Below, one piece after another: positions 63,245 through 64,000 of a stretch of 64,000 bases of DNA. The position numbers and the translations under genes were made by a program. The notes beneath the pieces were generated by a model, which saw only the letters and a list, made by a program, of their open reading frames with translations, made no database searches and was not told the DNA's origin. This stretch comes from DASXSB01 sp036506275 (GTDB lineage: Bacteria > Methylomirabilota > Methylomirabilia > Rokubacteriales > CSP1-6): assembly GCA_036506275.1 (NCBI GenBank), contig DASXSB010000030.1:62001-126000 (forward strand), read 5' to 3'. Numbering within the stretch: the first letter of the stretch is position 1; every line of letters begins with the position of its first letter.

Positions 63245-63888
63245 GCGGCGCCCGCCGCCTCCCGGATGTCGGCGCGGATGGTATCGATCGCGCCCTCGGC
63301 GGGGACCGACGTCAGCAACTCGCGGTCCCGATAGTAGTCGAGCAGCGGCGCCGTCTGCTCCGCGTACACCTGAAGCCGCGTGCGCACGGTGTCCTCGCGG
63401 TCGTCCACGCGCTGCACGAGCGGCGTGCCGTCGTTGTCGCAGACGGCGTCGCGACGCGGCGGCGCCGACACGAGGTGATACGTGGACTGGCAGACCGGGC
63501 ACGAACGGCGGCCGGTGAGCCGCCGCAGCAATTCCGCTTCCGAGACGTCGAAGTAGAGCACGCGGTCGAGCTCCTGGCTCCGGTCCTTCAGCATGCGGGT
63601 GAGGGCCTCCGCCTGCGCGAGCGTGCGCGGAAAGCCATCGAGGATGAACCCGCGGGCGGCATCGGGCTGCCGCAAGCGCTCGCCTACGAGGCCCACGATG
63701 ACATCGTCGGGGACGAGGGCCCCGGCGTCCATGTAGCGCTTCGCCTCCCGCCCGAGCGGCGTTCCCGCCGACACCGCCTCCCGCAGCATGTCGCCGGTGG
63801 CGACGTGCGGCACCCGCCATTCGCGCGCGAGCTCGCGCGCCTGGGTGCCCTTGCCGGCGCCGGGAGGCCCGAGGAACGCCACCCGCAC
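63241..63888 (-). CDS. adk: Adenylate kinase
   Basis: A 215-residue long-form adenylate kinase. P-loop FLGPPGAGKGTQ is near residue 5, the AMP site has ATGDMLREAV near 32, and the lid has a zinc knuckle CPVC near 128 and CDND near 147 with Asp as fourth ligand. It interconverts ATP, AMP and ADP. Start GTG 63888 lies 5 bp after the secY stop; ATG 63915 would overlap secY and adds residues not typical of the family. Confidence 0.96.
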   Translation of the reverse strand: MRVAFLGPPGAGKGTQARELAREWRVPHVATGDMLREAVSAGTPLGREAKRYMDAGALVPDDVIVGLVGERLRQPDAARGFILDGFPRTLAQAEALTRMLKDRSQELDRVLYFDVSEAELLRRLTGRRSCPVCQSTYHLVSAPPRRDAVCDNDGTPLVQRVDDREDTVRTRLQVYAEQTAPLLDYYRDRELLTSVPAEGAIDTIRADIREAAGAA

Positions 63889-63892
63889 CGCT

Positions 63893-64000
63893 TCACGTCC
63901 TCCGCGCGAAGGCACCGCTCCCCGAACGGCTCTTGGACCGCTTGAGGAATCCTTCGTAGTTGCGCATGAGGAGGTGGGACTCCATCTGGCGCACGGTGTC
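63893..64000 (-). CDS. secY: Protein translocase SecY, C-terminal fragment at window edge
   Basis: Reading the minus strand from base 64000, the frame encodes the conserved SecY C terminus (DTVRQMESHLLMRNYEGFLK), then a basic Ser/Arg tail and TGA at 63893. The rest lies outside the window. SecY is the channel of the Sec translocon. The secY-adk-map order is the usual one in the spc operon. Confidence 0.88.
   Translation of the reverse strand, partial: DTVRQMESHLLMRNYEGFLKRSKSRSGSGAFARRT

Overview
The window is 64 kb of high-GC bacterial chromosome, densely packed and free of recognisable insertion sequences, phage genes, CRISPR arrays, rRNA or tRNA genes. Adenylate kinase with a Cys-rich zinc lid, a Lon/HspR heat-shock operon, a Gram-negative type IV pilus with a PilQ secretin, and a large branched-chain-amino-acid transporter/hydantoinase cluster suggest a soil- or groundwater-type Gram-negative lineage such as Candidatus Rokubacteria/Methylomirabilota. 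That placement is inference from gene content, not a phylogeny.

Layout: 1-5.1 kb holds a comM/yifB fragment, a lipid-kinase-like protein with altered motifs, a multi-pass flippase-like protein, a PAP2 phosphatase and a lytic transglycosylase. From 5.1 to 11.35 kb (minus strand) lies one heat-shock operon, hsp20-dnaK-dnaJ-hspR-lon, behind a near-consensus sigma70 promoter. From 11.4 to 13.8 kb are a membrane-anchored unknown, a DUF1844 protein, mazG and a macro-domain protein. From 13.85 to 31.6 kb is an almost complete type IV pilus locus: pilB-pilC-pilS-pilR, two tandem near-identical pilins, a TPR glycosyltransferase-like protein, pilD, minor pilins, and pilMNOPQ. From 31.6 to 37.7 kb come aroC, aroB, a TPR protein, efp, accB, accC and thiE. 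From 37.65 to 49.6 kb is a 12-kb co-directional cluster: livKHMGF followed by a MaoC-type hydratase, an ornithine-cyclodeaminase-like enzyme, a MOSC protein, a FAD oxidase and hydantoinase subunits A and B. From 49.6 to 52.1 kb (minus) are a FIST-domain protein and an NtrC-type sigma54 response regulator. From 52.3 to 59.0 kb are thioredoxin, trpE-trpG, thiL, two CNNM/CorC-type proteins and a dienelactone hydrolase. From 59.0 kb to the end (minus) lies the end of the spc/alpha ribosomal operon, secY-adk-map-infA-rpmJ-rpsM-rpsK-rpsD-rpoA-rplQ.

How the parts connect: two sigma54 activators (PilR and the regulator at 50.7-52.0 kb) share the window with five good matches to the sigma54 -24/-12 element. 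Both pilins have one, each preceded at about 95 bp by a conserved TGAC-N7-GTCA box. A related box and sigma54 element precede the FIST gene. This makes a coherent local sigma54 regulon and is the most interesting signal I found. The only gene-free stretch above 300 bp is 20489-20812, between the two pilins; it contains a terminator, a perfect 20-bp palindrome, the activator box and the sigma54 promoter.
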